Shown: piece by piece, positions 32,935 through 40,802 of the stretch
How the letters are laid out: every line of letters begins with the position of its first letter
Position numbering within the stretch: position 1 is the first letter of the stretch
NCBI RefSeq assembly: GCF_014530035.1
Contig: NZ_JACVMX010000011.1
Location: forward strand, 40,825 to 104,824
Direction: 5' to 3'
Origin: Leucobacter sp. cx-328
GTDB taxonomy: Bacteria; Actinomycetota; Actinomycetes; Actinomycetales; Microbacteriaceae
Length of the DNA: 64,000 bases
The notes under the pieces: model-generated
What the model was told of the DNA's origin: nothing
Databases searched by the model: none
Seen by the model: only the letters and a program-made list of their open reading frames with translations
Made by a program: the position numbers and the translations under genes

Positions 32935-33748
32935 GTTGTCTGACACCATGCCTCAGGTGCTTGTCCTCCCGCCCAAGCCGAAACGCGGTCTTCGACTCGC
33001 TCTCATCATCAGCGCGGTCGCTCTGTTCACCGCCGCTACTTGCGTCCCTGCAATTGGTGGCATTGAGATCGATTTCGGCGCGATTGCACGAAACTGGCGC
33101 AACGGAGCTGAAAAGGTCGCTCAGCTCATGCAGCCCAACTTCGCGTTCTTACCGCGCACGTGGGCTCCCATGCTTGAAACCCTGCAGATGGCCCTCATCG
33201 GTGCAGTGATCGCAGCACTCATTTCGGTGCCGGTGACGCTGTGGGCCGCAGCCCCCACCAATCCCAACGCACTGACACGCGGCCTCGTTCGCACAGTCGT
33301 TAACGTCATTCGCGCGGTGCCAGATTTGGTGTACGCAACTGTTCTCGTCGCCATGCTCGGAGTTGGTGCGCTCCCCGGCGTCGTCACTCTGGTGCTGTTC
33401 AATTTGGGCGTCGTCGTCAAGCTTGTTTCTGAAGCGATCGATTCCTCTGACCACCAATACATGGAAGCCGGCCGCGCCGCCGGTGGCACCCAGTTCCAGA
33501 TCAATCATGCCACCGCGCTCCCACAAGTCTGGCCGCTTTTCACCAACCAGTGGCTATACGCCCTGGAACTGAATGTCCGTATCTCCGCGATCCTCGGAAT
33601 CGTCGGCGCAGGAGGCATTGGCCGTTTGCTCGATGAGCGCCGTGGTTTCTATGCCTACTCCGACGTCTCAGTCATCATTCTTGAAATTCTCGTTGTCGTC
33701 ATCGCAATCGAGCTTCTTTCTAACCTCGTGCGCAGGAGACTCGTATGA
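32927..33748 (+). CDS. Phosphonate-type ABC permease PhnE (first of two)
   Basis: A 273-residue permease with about six hydrophobic helices. It has the EAA-type loop [35 protein letters not shown] and [46 protein letters not shown], both typical of PhnE proteins. I chose GTG 32927, which overlaps the ATPase stop and has GGAA just upstream; ATG 32948 is an alternative. Its stop overlaps the second permease gene by 4 bp. Together the two permeases form the heterodimeric channel. Confidence 0.9.
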   Translation: MSELSDTMPQVLVLPPKPKRGLRLALIISAVALFTAATCVPAIGGIEIDFGAIARNWRNGAEKVAQLMQPNFAFLPRTWAPMLETLQMALIGAVIAALISVPVTLWAAAPTNPNALTRGLVRTVVNVIRAVPDLVYATVLVAMLGVGALPGVVTLVLFNLGVVVKLVSEAIDSSDHQYMEAGRAAGGTQFQINHATALPQVWPLFTNQWLYALELNVRISAILGIVGAGGIGRLLDERRGFYAYSDVSVIILEILVVVIAIELLSNLVRRRLV

Positions 33749-34566
33749 CCTCACCTAACCTGGCTTCGGTCGAGTCGTTGCTACCTCCTCGTCCCTCGCG
33801 CCTCGCCGCCACACTTTGGTCTCTTGCTGTCGCAGTTATTGTGCTTGTAGCCGCCAGCGGTCTACAGATCACCTGGGCTGACCTCCCTTCGCTGCCAGGG
33901 CGGATCGCTAACTACCTCTGGCTCATGTTCGAATCTCCCAATTGGGAGAAATTACCGCGCGCACTCTTCGAAACGTGGCGCTCCATCTCAATGGCATGGC
34001 TCGGTGCGATGATCTGCGTCATCATTTCGGTTCCGCTCGGAATGCTCGCCGCGAATTCAGTAGGACCATGGTGGTTACGAACGATACTCAGAGGCGCGTT
34101 CGCGGTCATTCGCGCTGTGCCAGAGGTCATCATCGCACTGGTACTCCTGACGGTGACAGGGCTCACTCCGCTCACTGGCGCGCTCGCACTCGGCATCGCG
34201 GGTATCGGCACGCAAGGGAAATGGGTGTACGAGACCGTCGAGTCAGTGCGCGACGGCGCACCTGAGGCTGTGCGTTCAGCGGGCGGCACAACTGCCGCTG
34301 TAACGCGCTGGGCACTCTGGCCAGCAGTAGCGCCCGCGCTCATGTCGTTTGCACTCTACCGATTTGAAATCAACATTCGAACCTCTGCTGTGCTCGGCCT
34401 CGTTGGCGCGGGTGGTATCGGCAGCATGCTCTCGAACTACACAAATTATCGGCAATGGGACACCGTGGGCATGCTGCTCATTGTGGTCATCGTTGCCACC
34501 ATGCTGATGGATACCGTCTCAGGTTCGATCAGACGGCGACTCATGCAAGGAGGCCACTCATCATGA
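33745..34566 (+). CDS. Phosphonate-type ABC permease PhnE (second of two)
   Basis: A 273-residue permease paralogous to the one upstream. It shares the layout of six helices, with AVIRAVPEVIIALVLLTVTGLTPLTGALALGIAGIGTQGKWVYETVESVRDGAPEAVRSAGGTTAAVTRWALWPAVAPALMSFALYRFEINIRTSAVLGLVGAGGIGSMLSNY in the second half, including the EAA-type GGT loop. Two PhnE subunits per operon are common in the Phn/Ptx group. It overlaps both neighbours by 4 bp, so all five genes from the ATPase to the regulator are translationally coupled. Confidence 0.9.
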   Translation: MTSPNLASVESLLPPRPSRLAATLWSLAVAVIVLVAASGLQITWADLPSLPGRIANYLWLMFESPNWEKLPRALFETWRSISMAWLGAMICVIISVPLGMLAANSVGPWWLRTILRGAFAVIRAVPEVIIALVLLTVTGLTPLTGALALGIAGIGTQGKWVYETVESVRDGAPEAVRSAGGTTAAVTRWALWPAVAPALMSFALYRFEINIRTSAVLGLVGAGGIGSMLSNYTNYRQWDTVGMLLIVVIVATMLMDTVSGSIRRRLMQGGHSS

Positions 34567-35456
34567 CTTGGACAGGCGCTACAGATGCTCGACCCAGTGC
34601 ACGTATTGCGACGCTGGGGCCGGGATTGCAAAAGACCGAGCGCAAGGTGGTTGAAGCAATCGCTGCAGACCGCGAACGTGTCGTCGAATTTACCGCCCAA
34701 GACCTTGCCACCTGGGCAGGAGTAGGGCGCACCACAGTCATTCGTGCGGCGCAGTCATTGGGCTACGACGGCTATCCCCAGCTCCGAGTAGCACTGGTGC
34801 AAGAACTCGCTCTTGAATCGGCAGCAATCAATGTTGCAAGCGAGCACGTCGACGATGCAGCCGCAGATGAGAGTGCGCTGACGGCACTTCGTTCACGAGT
34901 CCACCAAATTGGCGCTCGCCTCGACGACACCCTCGCGGCGCTCACTCCGCAGGCTGTCGATGGATTCCTCTCCACTCTTGAACACGCACAGCGCCTATTG
35001 GTCGTCGCAAATGGTCTCTCAGGCCCGCTCGGGCTCGCCCTTGTGATGCGGCTCAACGCCGCAGGCCGTTCGGTCGAACACTTCACTGATCCGATTGCGC
35101 AGCAGATCGCTGCGCGACAGCTTGGACCGGGTTCTGCGTGCGTTGTCTTCTCTGGTTCCGGCGCAAGTCGGCCCACGCTTGATGCGATGGAGGCAGCGCA
35201 AGAAGGTGGTGCGCAGGTCATCGCAATCACCTCATTCGCGCGGTCTGCAATTGTTGCCCGTGCAGATGTGGCGCTCGTCGTTCCTCCGATTAACAACAGC
35301 TTCCATGACGAACTCATTCACACGTCGCGGGCAGCACTCATGCTGCTCACGGAAGAGCTCGTCGATATGTATGTTTCACGTCGCGGTGCGCACGGTCGCG
35401 CAGCCCGTGACGCGGCGCTCACCGTGCTTGCCAAGGCAATGACCGACGAGGTCTAG
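34563..35456 (+). CDS. MurR/RpiR family regulator of the Phn-type operon
   Basis: A 297-residue RpiR-type regulator: N-terminal HTH_6 (KTERKVVEAIAADRERVVEFTAQDLATWAGVGRTTVIRAAQSLGYDGYPQLRVALVQEL, about residues 23-80) and C-terminal SIS domain (about 125-270; RLLVVANGLSGPLGLALVMRLNAAGRSVEHF, SACVVFSGSGASRPTLDAMEAAQEGGAQVIAIT). The ATG at 34563 overlaps the permease stop (ATGA), making it the last gene of the import operon. SIS-domain regulators sense phosphorylated sugars, which suits an importer of a phospho-compound and a HAD phosphatase. It probably acts at the TTTGGA/TCCAAA palindrome in front of the operon. Confidence 0.9.
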   Translation: MTWTGATDARPSARIATLGPGLQKTERKVVEAIAADRERVVEFTAQDLATWAGVGRTTVIRAAQSLGYDGYPQLRVALVQELALESAAINVASEHVDDAAADESALTALRSRVHQIGARLDDTLAALTPQAVDGFLSTLEHAQRLLVVANGLSGPLGLALVMRLNAAGRSVEHFTDPIAQQIAARQLGPGSACVVFSGSGASRPTLDAMEAAQEGGAQVIAITSFARSAIVARADVALVVPPINNSFHDELIHTSRAALMLLTEELVDMYVSRRGAHGRAARDAALTVLAKAMTDEV

Positions 35457-35555
35457 CACTCGCAGCACTCGTTTTCTCGGCTGCCAACCACTGAGCCGCT
35501 GCTTGTGTCACGGCATGTGCAGGTTCGGCCTGCTCGCACACCGTACCCTTGAGGT

Positions 35556-35984
35556 ATGACGCGAAGCACCGCAGAAACTATCCACGGCTTCCTCGCCGAG
35601 ATCCGCAGTGGCGAAGCCCCCGAGCGAGCCGACATCTATCTTGCCTCTGAGGTACTCGCGCATCAGGTCGTAGCAGGCATGCAGACGACCCTTGAACGCA
35701 CACCCAGCAATTACACCGAGCACGTGCACGAGATGATCGACATGTTCGGGCACTTCGAGCTGACGATTGACGAGCTACTCGTCAACGGTGACAAGGCATA
35801 CGTACGGTGGATCCAGCACGGCCACCACATCGGCGTAATCGATGGGTTCGAGCCCACCGGACGTCCGCTTGAGAGCATCGGGAGCGCCGTCTATCGCGTG
35901 GTCGACGGGTTTATCGTCGAGTACTGGATTCAACAGGAGTCCGTAGGCCTGCGTGCACAGCTTGAGGCGCTCGCGGGCGCATAG
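35556..35984 (+). CDS. SnoaL-like/ester cyclase family protein
   Basis: A 142-residue protein of the NTF2-like, SnoaL-type fold. The pattern runs LASEVLAHQVVAGMQTTLERTPSNYTEHVHEMIDMFGHFELTIDELLVNGDKAYVRWIQHGHHIGVIDGFEPTGRPLESIGSAVYRVVDGFIVEYWIQQE; the RWIQHGHH and EYWIQQ strands are typical. Family members bind or cyclise small hydrophobic compounds or have unknown roles. The ATG lies 6 nt after TACCCT, so the gene may be leaderless. Not clearly linked to neighbours. Confidence 0.8.
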   Translation: MTRSTAETIHGFLAEIRSGEAPERADIYLASEVLAHQVVAGMQTTLERTPSNYTEHVHEMIDMFGHFELTIDELLVNGDKAYVRWIQHGHHIGVIDGFEPTGRPLESIGSAVYRVVDGFIVEYWIQQESVGLRAQLEALAGA

Positions 35985-36031
35985 CTCGTTTGTTCCAGCC
36001 ATAAGGTCTCTGTCGCAGCTATTGTGGAGCC

Positions 36032-36778
36032 ATGACGGGGCAAGATCGCACGTACCGTGCTGGCGAGATTGAGATCGCATTCACCGATACGCCTGGTCCG
36101 ACGGGCAAGACTTTCGTGCTTATCCACGGCATTGGGATGGGGCGAGTGACCTTTACCGAGGTTGCATCCGATCTCGCGGTTGACGGCCGGGTGCTCGCGC
36201 TCGACCTGCCTGGATTCGGAGATTCACCAGAGCCTGGCACCACCACATCTTTGGAGGAGACCGCACGCGTAGTTACCGAGTTCATCCGGAGTGAGGCACC
36301 CGGTCGCGTGCATCTTGTCGGCCATTCAATGGGCACGCAAATTGTCGCTGAAATCGCGCTGCATCACCCAGACCTTGTCGCAAGCCTCGTACTCATCGCG
36401 CCAACGGTCAATAAGTATGAGCGCACCGCAACCAAACAGGCGCTTCGCATGGTGCAAGACCTCACTGGCGAGGATCCCAAAGTTATCTTCACCGGAATGT
36501 GGGAGTACTTGCATACGAGCCCCCGCTGGTTTGCAAGCAAGCTGAAGTTCATGTTGCACCATCATCTCGAGCGACTGTGCCCGCACATCCAGGTGCCGAC
36601 GCTAGTGATCCGCGGCGAGACCGATCGTGTGTGTCCCAGAACATGGGTGAGCGAAGTGGCTGAGGCGATTCCTCACGCGCGCATGGAAGAAATCCCCGGC
36701 CGCGGCCACGAAGCGATCATCAAGAGTGCGCAACCTGTCGCAGAGATGGTGCGGGAATTCACCACGCCACTGCGCTAG
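36032..36778 (+). CDS. Alpha/beta hydrolase
   Basis: A 248-residue alpha/beta hydrolase fold enzyme. The oxyanion region HGIGMGRV (about residues 32-39), nucleophile elbow GHSMGTQ with Ser99, an acidic residue in RGETDRVCP (about 192-200) and the base His in GRGHEAI (about 225) make a full triad. The lid is a helical insert around 140-180. Substrate is unknown; esters or other carbonyl compounds are possible. The ATG lies 6 nt after TATTGT, suggesting a leaderless transcript. It starts 47 bp after the SnoaL-like gene. Confidence 0.88.
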   Translation: MTGQDRTYRAGEIEIAFTDTPGPTGKTFVLIHGIGMGRVTFTEVASDLAVDGRVLALDLPGFGDSPEPGTTTSLEETARVVTEFIRSEAPGRVHLVGHSMGTQIVAEIALHHPDLVASLVLIAPTVNKYERTATKQALRMVQDLTGEDPKVIFTGMWEYLHTSPRWFASKLKFMLHHHLERLCPHIQVPTLVIRGETDRVCPRTWVSEVAEAIPHARMEEIPGRGHEAIIKSAQPVAEMVREFTTPLR

Positions 36779-36787
36779 CCAGCCGGT

Positions 36788-37156
36788 TTAACCAGCCTGC
36801 GGTGCGCGCAAGATCTTTTCCATCGCTTTCCCCTTTGCGAGCTCATCGATGAGCTTGTCGAGGTAGCGGATCTCACGCATGAGCGGATCTTCGATCTCTT
36901 CGATCCGCACACCGCAAATGACGCCCTTGATTGCCGAACGTGCCTCATTCAGTTTGGGAGCCTCGTCAAAGAACTCTTCCAGGTTTGTCTCGTTTCCTGG
37001 GGTAATCAGTTCAGCCAGCTGTGCCTGAGAGTAGCCCGTCAGCCAACAGATGATCTCGTCGACCTCAGCTGCTGTGCGGCCCTTCCGCTCAGCCTTCGCT
37101 GTGTAGTTCGGGTAGAGATCCGAAAATGCGAGCTTGTAAATGCGATGTCCAGCCAT
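36788..37156 (-). CDS. DUF2200 domain-containing protein
   Basis: A 122-residue cytoplasmic protein that matches the DUF2200 pattern along its whole length: [46 protein letters not shown], then [56 protein letters not shown]. The function of the family is not known to me. The stop is 9 bp from the converging alpha/beta hydrolase stop. The ATG lies 6 nt after a perfect TACAAT hexamer on the minus strand, again the pattern of a leaderless gene. Confidence 0.85.
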   Translation of the reverse strand: MAGHRIYKLAFSDLYPNYTAKAERKGRTAAEVDEIICWLTGYSQAQLAELITPGNETNLEEFFDEAPKLNEARSAIKGVICGVRIEEIEDPLMREIRYLDKLIDELAKGKAMEKILRAPQAG

Positions 37157-37342
37157 ACCCAGATTGTACGCAGTGAACTCGGAATCGGAACTCTAGCCGA
37201 CTTCGTGGCACAAGGCGCAATGGTATAGCTCAAACCTATGGCTGCTATAGACCGCCCTCGGCTTGCGCGGCTTCCTGACTTTCCCGAGACTGTTTGAAAG
37301 TGCCAGCAATGACGCGGGTATTGAACAAGGGATACAAAGACA

Positions 37343-38155
37343 ATGATCACTCGTAAAAAGACTGCTCTAATTGCCGCTTTTGCAGCGGCACTTCTCACCT
37401 TGAGCGGATGCAGCTCAGCTCCAAAGGACGGCGATGCTGCCACTGAAGACGGTGGGCAGCGAACTGTCACAATTGTCACTTCCAACGATGCCCCTTTCTC
37501 CTTCGTCGATGATGCGACAGGTGAACTGACTGGCATCGACGGTGACATGCTCAATGCCATGGCTGAACAGCTCGATTGGGACATCGAAGTTGTAGTTACA
37601 GACTTCGCCACGATGCCGCAGACAGTTCTTTCGAAAAAAGCAGACTTCATTGCTGATGGGCTATACGTAACCGACGAACGCAAGAAAACGCTCGCGTTCT
37701 CTGACACTTGGTATTACCAGGGCGAAGGCATGCTCGTCCCTGCGGATTCAACCCTTAAGAACCGTGAAGACGCGAAGGACAAGACGATCGGCGTCATGAC
37801 CGGAACCACTCACCTCGAGATCGCGCAATCGCTGACCGGCGAGGGCAACATCAAGATGTACGACTCTCAGGCGAACATGCTCCAGGCAGTGGCCAACGGT
37901 CAGGTTGACGCTGCATTCACAGACCAGGCAGTCGTCGCATGGAGCCTCGAACAGAACCCGAACCCGAAGGTCAAGCTCGTCACCCCCTACGAGCCTTACT
38001 TCCCCGGCACGATCGCTGCCGCATTCCGCCAGGATGATGACAGCAAGAAGCTGCTTGACGACCTCAACAGCGCTCTTGCAGATTTGAAGGCTACGCCGAA
38101 GTACCTTGAGATTCTTAAGAAGTACGGTCTGACCGAAGATAACGCAGCAGAATAA
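37343..38155 (+). CDS. Polar amino acid-type ABC substrate-binding lipoprotein
   Basis: A 270-residue family 3 solute-binding protein. A lipobox LSGC follows a hydrophobic stretch (residues about 8-23). The mature core has SNDAPFSFVDDATGELTGIDGDMLNAMAEQLDWDIEVVVTDFATMPQTVLSKKADFIADGLYVTDERKKTLAFSDTWYYQGEGMLVP, then IGVMTGTTHLEIAQSL, which is the classic amino-acid-binding protein pattern. It captures a small amino-acid-like compound outside the membrane. A permease and ATPase follow on the same strand. The HpsN-like dehydrogenase nearby suggests the ligand could be an amino alcohol or sulfonate rather than an amino acid; this is inference. Confidence 0.9.
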   Translation: MITRKKTALIAAFAAALLTLSGCSSAPKDGDAATEDGGQRTVTIVTSNDAPFSFVDDATGELTGIDGDMLNAMAEQLDWDIEVVVTDFATMPQTVLSKKADFIADGLYVTDERKKTLAFSDTWYYQGEGMLVPADSTLKNREDAKDKTIGVMTGTTHLEIAQSLTGEGNIKMYDSQANMLQAVANGQVDAAFTDQAVVAWSLEQNPNPKVKLVTPYEPYFPGTIAAAFRQDDDSKKLLDDLNSALADLKATPKYLEILKKYGLTEDNAAE

Positions 38156-38162
38156 TCGCCGT

Positions 38163-38196
38163 TTGAGCGGGGTACCTGTAAACGGACCCCGCTCAA
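38163..38196 (+). terminator. Intercistronic hairpin after the binding-protein gene
   Basis: TTGAGCGGGGT (38163-38173) and ACCCCGCTCAA (38186-38196) form a perfect 11 bp stem with a 12 nt loop, followed by GCATTTG. It lies between the binding-protein and permease genes, where such hairpins cause partial termination or mRNA protection. Confidence 0.6.
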
Positions 38197-38214
38197 GCAT
38201 TTGAAAGGTCCATC

Positions 38215-38868
38215 ATGGAGTTCCTTGAAAGCGTCTTTAGCGTTTTCCCATCACTCATTCGAGCGATTCCAGTTGTCGCTCAGCTCGCAATCGGGGCGAT
38301 GATTCTTGCTCTAGTCCTAGGTTTACTAGTAGCGCTGGCGCGTCTTTCACAAAGCAAGATTCTGCGCGCAATTGCAACAATCTACGTTGAAGTACTACGC
38401 GGCACCCCGTTACTCGTTCAGCTCGTGTACATCTACTTCGTACTCCCAACCGTTGGCATCTCACTGGACCCCATCGCGGCAGGCATAGTGGGTCTTGGGC
38501 TGAACTACGCAGCATACCTTTCTGAGGTGTATCGAACTTCCATCCTTGCGATCGACTCGGGCCAGACAGAGGCTGCGCTTTCTCTCGGCTACACTCCAAC
38601 AAAAACACTATGGAAGATTGTGATTCCGCAATCATTTAAGGTGGCGCTTGGACCGATCGGCAACTACTTCATAGCAATGGTGAAAGACACCGCCCTAACT
38701 TCGGTCATTGCGGTCTCTGAGATCCTCAAGACTGCCAACACTTTGAACGCACAGACTTTCCAAACCGTTGAAATCTATACGGCTGCGGCTCTGCTGTATC
38801 TCGCTCTGTCGCTCCCACTCTCGCGTCTTGTTATTGTGCTCGAACGAAAGGTCCGCGCTCGTGCCTAA
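38215..38868 (+). CDS. Amino acid-type ABC transporter permease (HisMQ family)
   Basis: A 217-residue permease with about five hydrophobic helices, the standard length of the His/Glu/Gln family. Diagnostic motifs are [51 protein letters not shown] and [57 protein letters not shown], including the EAA loop EAALSLGYT. It is the only permease gene, so it probably forms a homodimer. AAAGG lies upstream of the ATG. It overlaps the ATPase gene by 8 bp. Confidence 0.92.
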   Translation: MEFLESVFSVFPSLIRAIPVVAQLAIGAMILALVLGLLVALARLSQSKILRAIATIYVEVLRGTPLLVQLVYIYFVLPTVGISLDPIAAGIVGLGLNYAAYLSEVYRTSILAIDSGQTEAALSLGYTPTKTLWKIVIPQSFKVALGPIGNYFIAMVKDTALTSVIAVSEILKTANTLNAQTFQTVEIYTAAALLYLALSLPLSRLVIVLERKVRARA

Positions 38869-39745
38869 TTCGGTCATCAGCATCCAAAACGTCCATAAGA
38901 GCTTCCAAATCGGGGAAAAGCCGACACTCTGGCAACGTCTCGTTGGACGCACCTCCACCCGTAAAACACTTGAAGTCTTGAAAGGCGTTGATCTCGAAGT
39001 GAGGCCCGGAGAAGTGGTGGTTCTCATCGGTTCGAGCGGCTCCGGAAAATCGACGTTGCTTCGTTGCATCAACAAGCTCGAGGTCATCGACAGCGGTGAG
39101 ATTCTCGTCAACGATCATCTCGTCGGCTACAGACGAAGTGATGGAAAACTGGTTTCGGAATCGGCGAAGGACACGGCGCGCAAGCGACAAGACATCGCGA
39201 TGGTGTTCCAGCATTTCAATCTCTTCATGAATAAGACCGCACTGGAAAACGTAGTCGCGCCTCTCCGAGACGTTAAAAAGCTGTCTAAAGCCGACGCGAT
39301 TAATCTGGCCGTCCCTGCGCTCGAGCTTGTCGGCCTTGCAGATCGCATGGAGAACTACCCTTCACGGCTCTCTGGGGGCCAAAAACAGCGTGTGGCTATC
39401 GCGCGCGCGATGGCAATGGAACCAAGCGTCATGCTTTTCGACGAGCCAACCTCTGCGCTCGACCCTGAGCTTGTCGGCGAGGTCCTCGCGGTCATTAAGA
39501 AAATCGCTAGCACCGGTACGACAATGATGATCGTGACTCACGAGATGCAATTTGCCAAGGAGATCGCTGATCGAGTCATCGTGATGGACAACGGCCGAAT
39601 CGTAGAACAGGGTCCGCCGAATGAGATATTCGAGTTCCCGAAGCACACGAAGACCCGTGCCTTGCTCCGCCGCTCAGGCCTCCTCGACACTCCAGAGACA
39701 GAAGTCGTAGGAGTCGTTCCGTTAGAAATTGAGGACGACGTCTAG
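38861..39745 (+). CDS. Amino acid-type ABC transporter ATP-binding protein
   Basis: A 294-residue ABC ATPase (GlnQ/HisP type). Motifs in order: Walker [19 protein letters not shown] (about residues 56-73), Q-loop [18 protein letters not shown], signature [34 protein letters not shown] with Walker B, and H-loop VTHEMQFA. An insert between Walker A and the Q-loop ([23 protein letters not shown]) is typical of some family members. The GTG at 38861 overlaps the permease stop; no start further upstream is in line with the family. It hydrolyses ATP to drive import. A strong terminator follows. Confidence 0.92.
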   Translation: MPNSVISIQNVHKSFQIGEKPTLWQRLVGRTSTRKTLEVLKGVDLEVRPGEVVVLIGSSGSGKSTLLRCINKLEVIDSGEILVNDHLVGYRRSDGKLVSESAKDTARKRQDIAMVFQHFNLFMNKTALENVVAPLRDVKKLSKADAINLAVPALELVGLADRMENYPSRLSGGQKQRVAIARAMAMEPSVMLFDEPTSALDPELVGEVLAVIKKIASTGTTMMIVTHEMQFAKEIADRVIVMDNGRIVEQGPPNEIFEFPKHTKTRALLRRSGLLDTPETEVVGVVPLEIEDDV

Positions 39746-39760
39746 TAATTAATCCACTTT

Positions 39761-39808
39761 TGCGCGCTTTGGCGTTTTGGTCCGCGGGCTGGAACGCTAA
39801 AGCGCGCA
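39761..39808. terminator. Bidirectional terminator between the ABC operon and the LysR gene
   Basis: TGCGCGCTTTGGCGTT (39761-39776) and AACGCTAAAGCGCGCA (39793-39808) form a stem of about 15 pairs with one mismatch and a 16 nt loop. It separates convergent genes and can stop transcripts from both. Confidence 0.75.
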
Positions 39809-39819
39809 GTTCGTTCTGA

Positions 39820-40731
39820 CTAGTCGAGCGGTTTCGCGACTCGCTTCTTCAGAATCGCACTCACTAAATCAATGAGTTCTAGAACCACCGGAGATAGCAC
39901 GCTGTTTCTCCTCCGAATTACCGCAATTGTGTCATATAGCGGCTGCTCGAATGGGGCAACGTAGATGCCCGTCGGAAAGCTCTTACTCTGGGTGACAGCG
40001 TGCGACACCATGGTGTCACCCACGCCCCGTCGCACCAGCTCCAGCGCCGCTTCCAGGTATTCAACCTCAAACTGTGGCTGCAACCGCAAGCCGAGTCGCT
40101 GTGCACGTTCACTGAGCTGACGCCTCGTTGGATCATTCCAGCTATAACTTGCGTCATAAAGCACGATCTTTTTACTTGCAACGTCTTCGACCTTCACCGG
40201 CTTCGTTACATGTTCAGGGTTACTGCTGGCCCACATGACTTCGTCTCTAATCAATGGAAACACTTCGAGCTCGTCGTCTGGCACCGGCAACACCACGATC
40301 CCAGCTTCAAGCTTTCCTTCACGTACGCCTTCGACAACCTCGTACGAGTTTTGGCCGAAAAGCCTTACCTGCACTTCGGGATGACTGCGGTGGAATTCCT
40401 CCACCATGTCGGGGAGGAAGTAGAAATTTGCGTTACGGAGCACACCGATCGAAATCGATCCACGACGGGCACCCCGCATCTCAACAAGTGCTTCATCTGC
40501 GCGCTCTGAAGATTCAACAATCTGCCGCGCCCATCCCAAGAGTTCCTGCCCAGCGGCTGTGAGCATCAGTTTTCTTCCAGTCCGGATGAAGAGAGACATC
40601 TTGTGATGCTCTTCCAACTTCCGAATCAATGCTGAGACTGTGGGCTGAGAGACATCGAGTCTGGCAGCTGCGGCAGTGAAGGACCCGCCATCAACTGAAT
40701 ATACGAATGCCCGCAGCTGAGTAAGTGTCAT
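39820..40731 (-). CDS. LysR family regulator divergent from the HpsN-like dehydrogenase gene
   Basis: A 303-residue LysR-type regulator with the N-terminal winged HTH (MTLTQLRAFVYSVDGGSFTAAAARLDVSQPTVSALIRKLEEHHKMSLFIRTGRKLMLTAAGQELLGWARQIVESSERADEAL, about residues 1-80) and a C-terminal effector-binding domain with periplasmic-binding-protein fold. Such regulators bind the intergenic region and respond to a pathway substrate. It is divergent from the HpsN-like dehydrogenase gene and convergent with the ABC importer operon, so it likely controls that dehydrogenase, maybe both units. The ATG at 40731 overlaps a LysR-type palindrome. Confidence 0.9.
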   Translation of the reverse strand: MTLTQLRAFVYSVDGGSFTAAAARLDVSQPTVSALIRKLEEHHKMSLFIRTGRKLMLTAAGQELLGWARQIVESSERADEALVEMRGARRGSISIGVLRNANFYFLPDMVEEFHRSHPEVQVRLFGQNSYEVVEGVREGKLEAGIVVLPVPDDELEVFPLIRDEVMWASSNPEHVTKPVKVEDVASKKIVLYDASYSWNDPTRRQLSERAQRLGLRLQPQFEVEYLEAALELVRRGVGDTMVSHAVTQSKSFPTGIYVAPFEQPLYDTIAVIRRRNSVLSPVVLELIDLVSAILKKRVAKPLD

Positions 40732-40744
40732 AGCTTGATCCTAT
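40730..40744. promoter_or_regulatory. LysR-type box between the regulator and dehydrogenase genes
   Basis: ATAG, 7 nt, CTAT forms a T-N11-A-like interrupted palindrome of 15 bp at the start of the LysR gene and about 60 bp before the dehydrogenase gene. The position suits an autoregulatory site. Confidence 0.4.
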
Positions 40745-40802
40745 GGGATGTAGAGCTAGTTGCCACGTTGTATTAGACCCAACCGCTTTCTAGCATCAGA
40801 TC

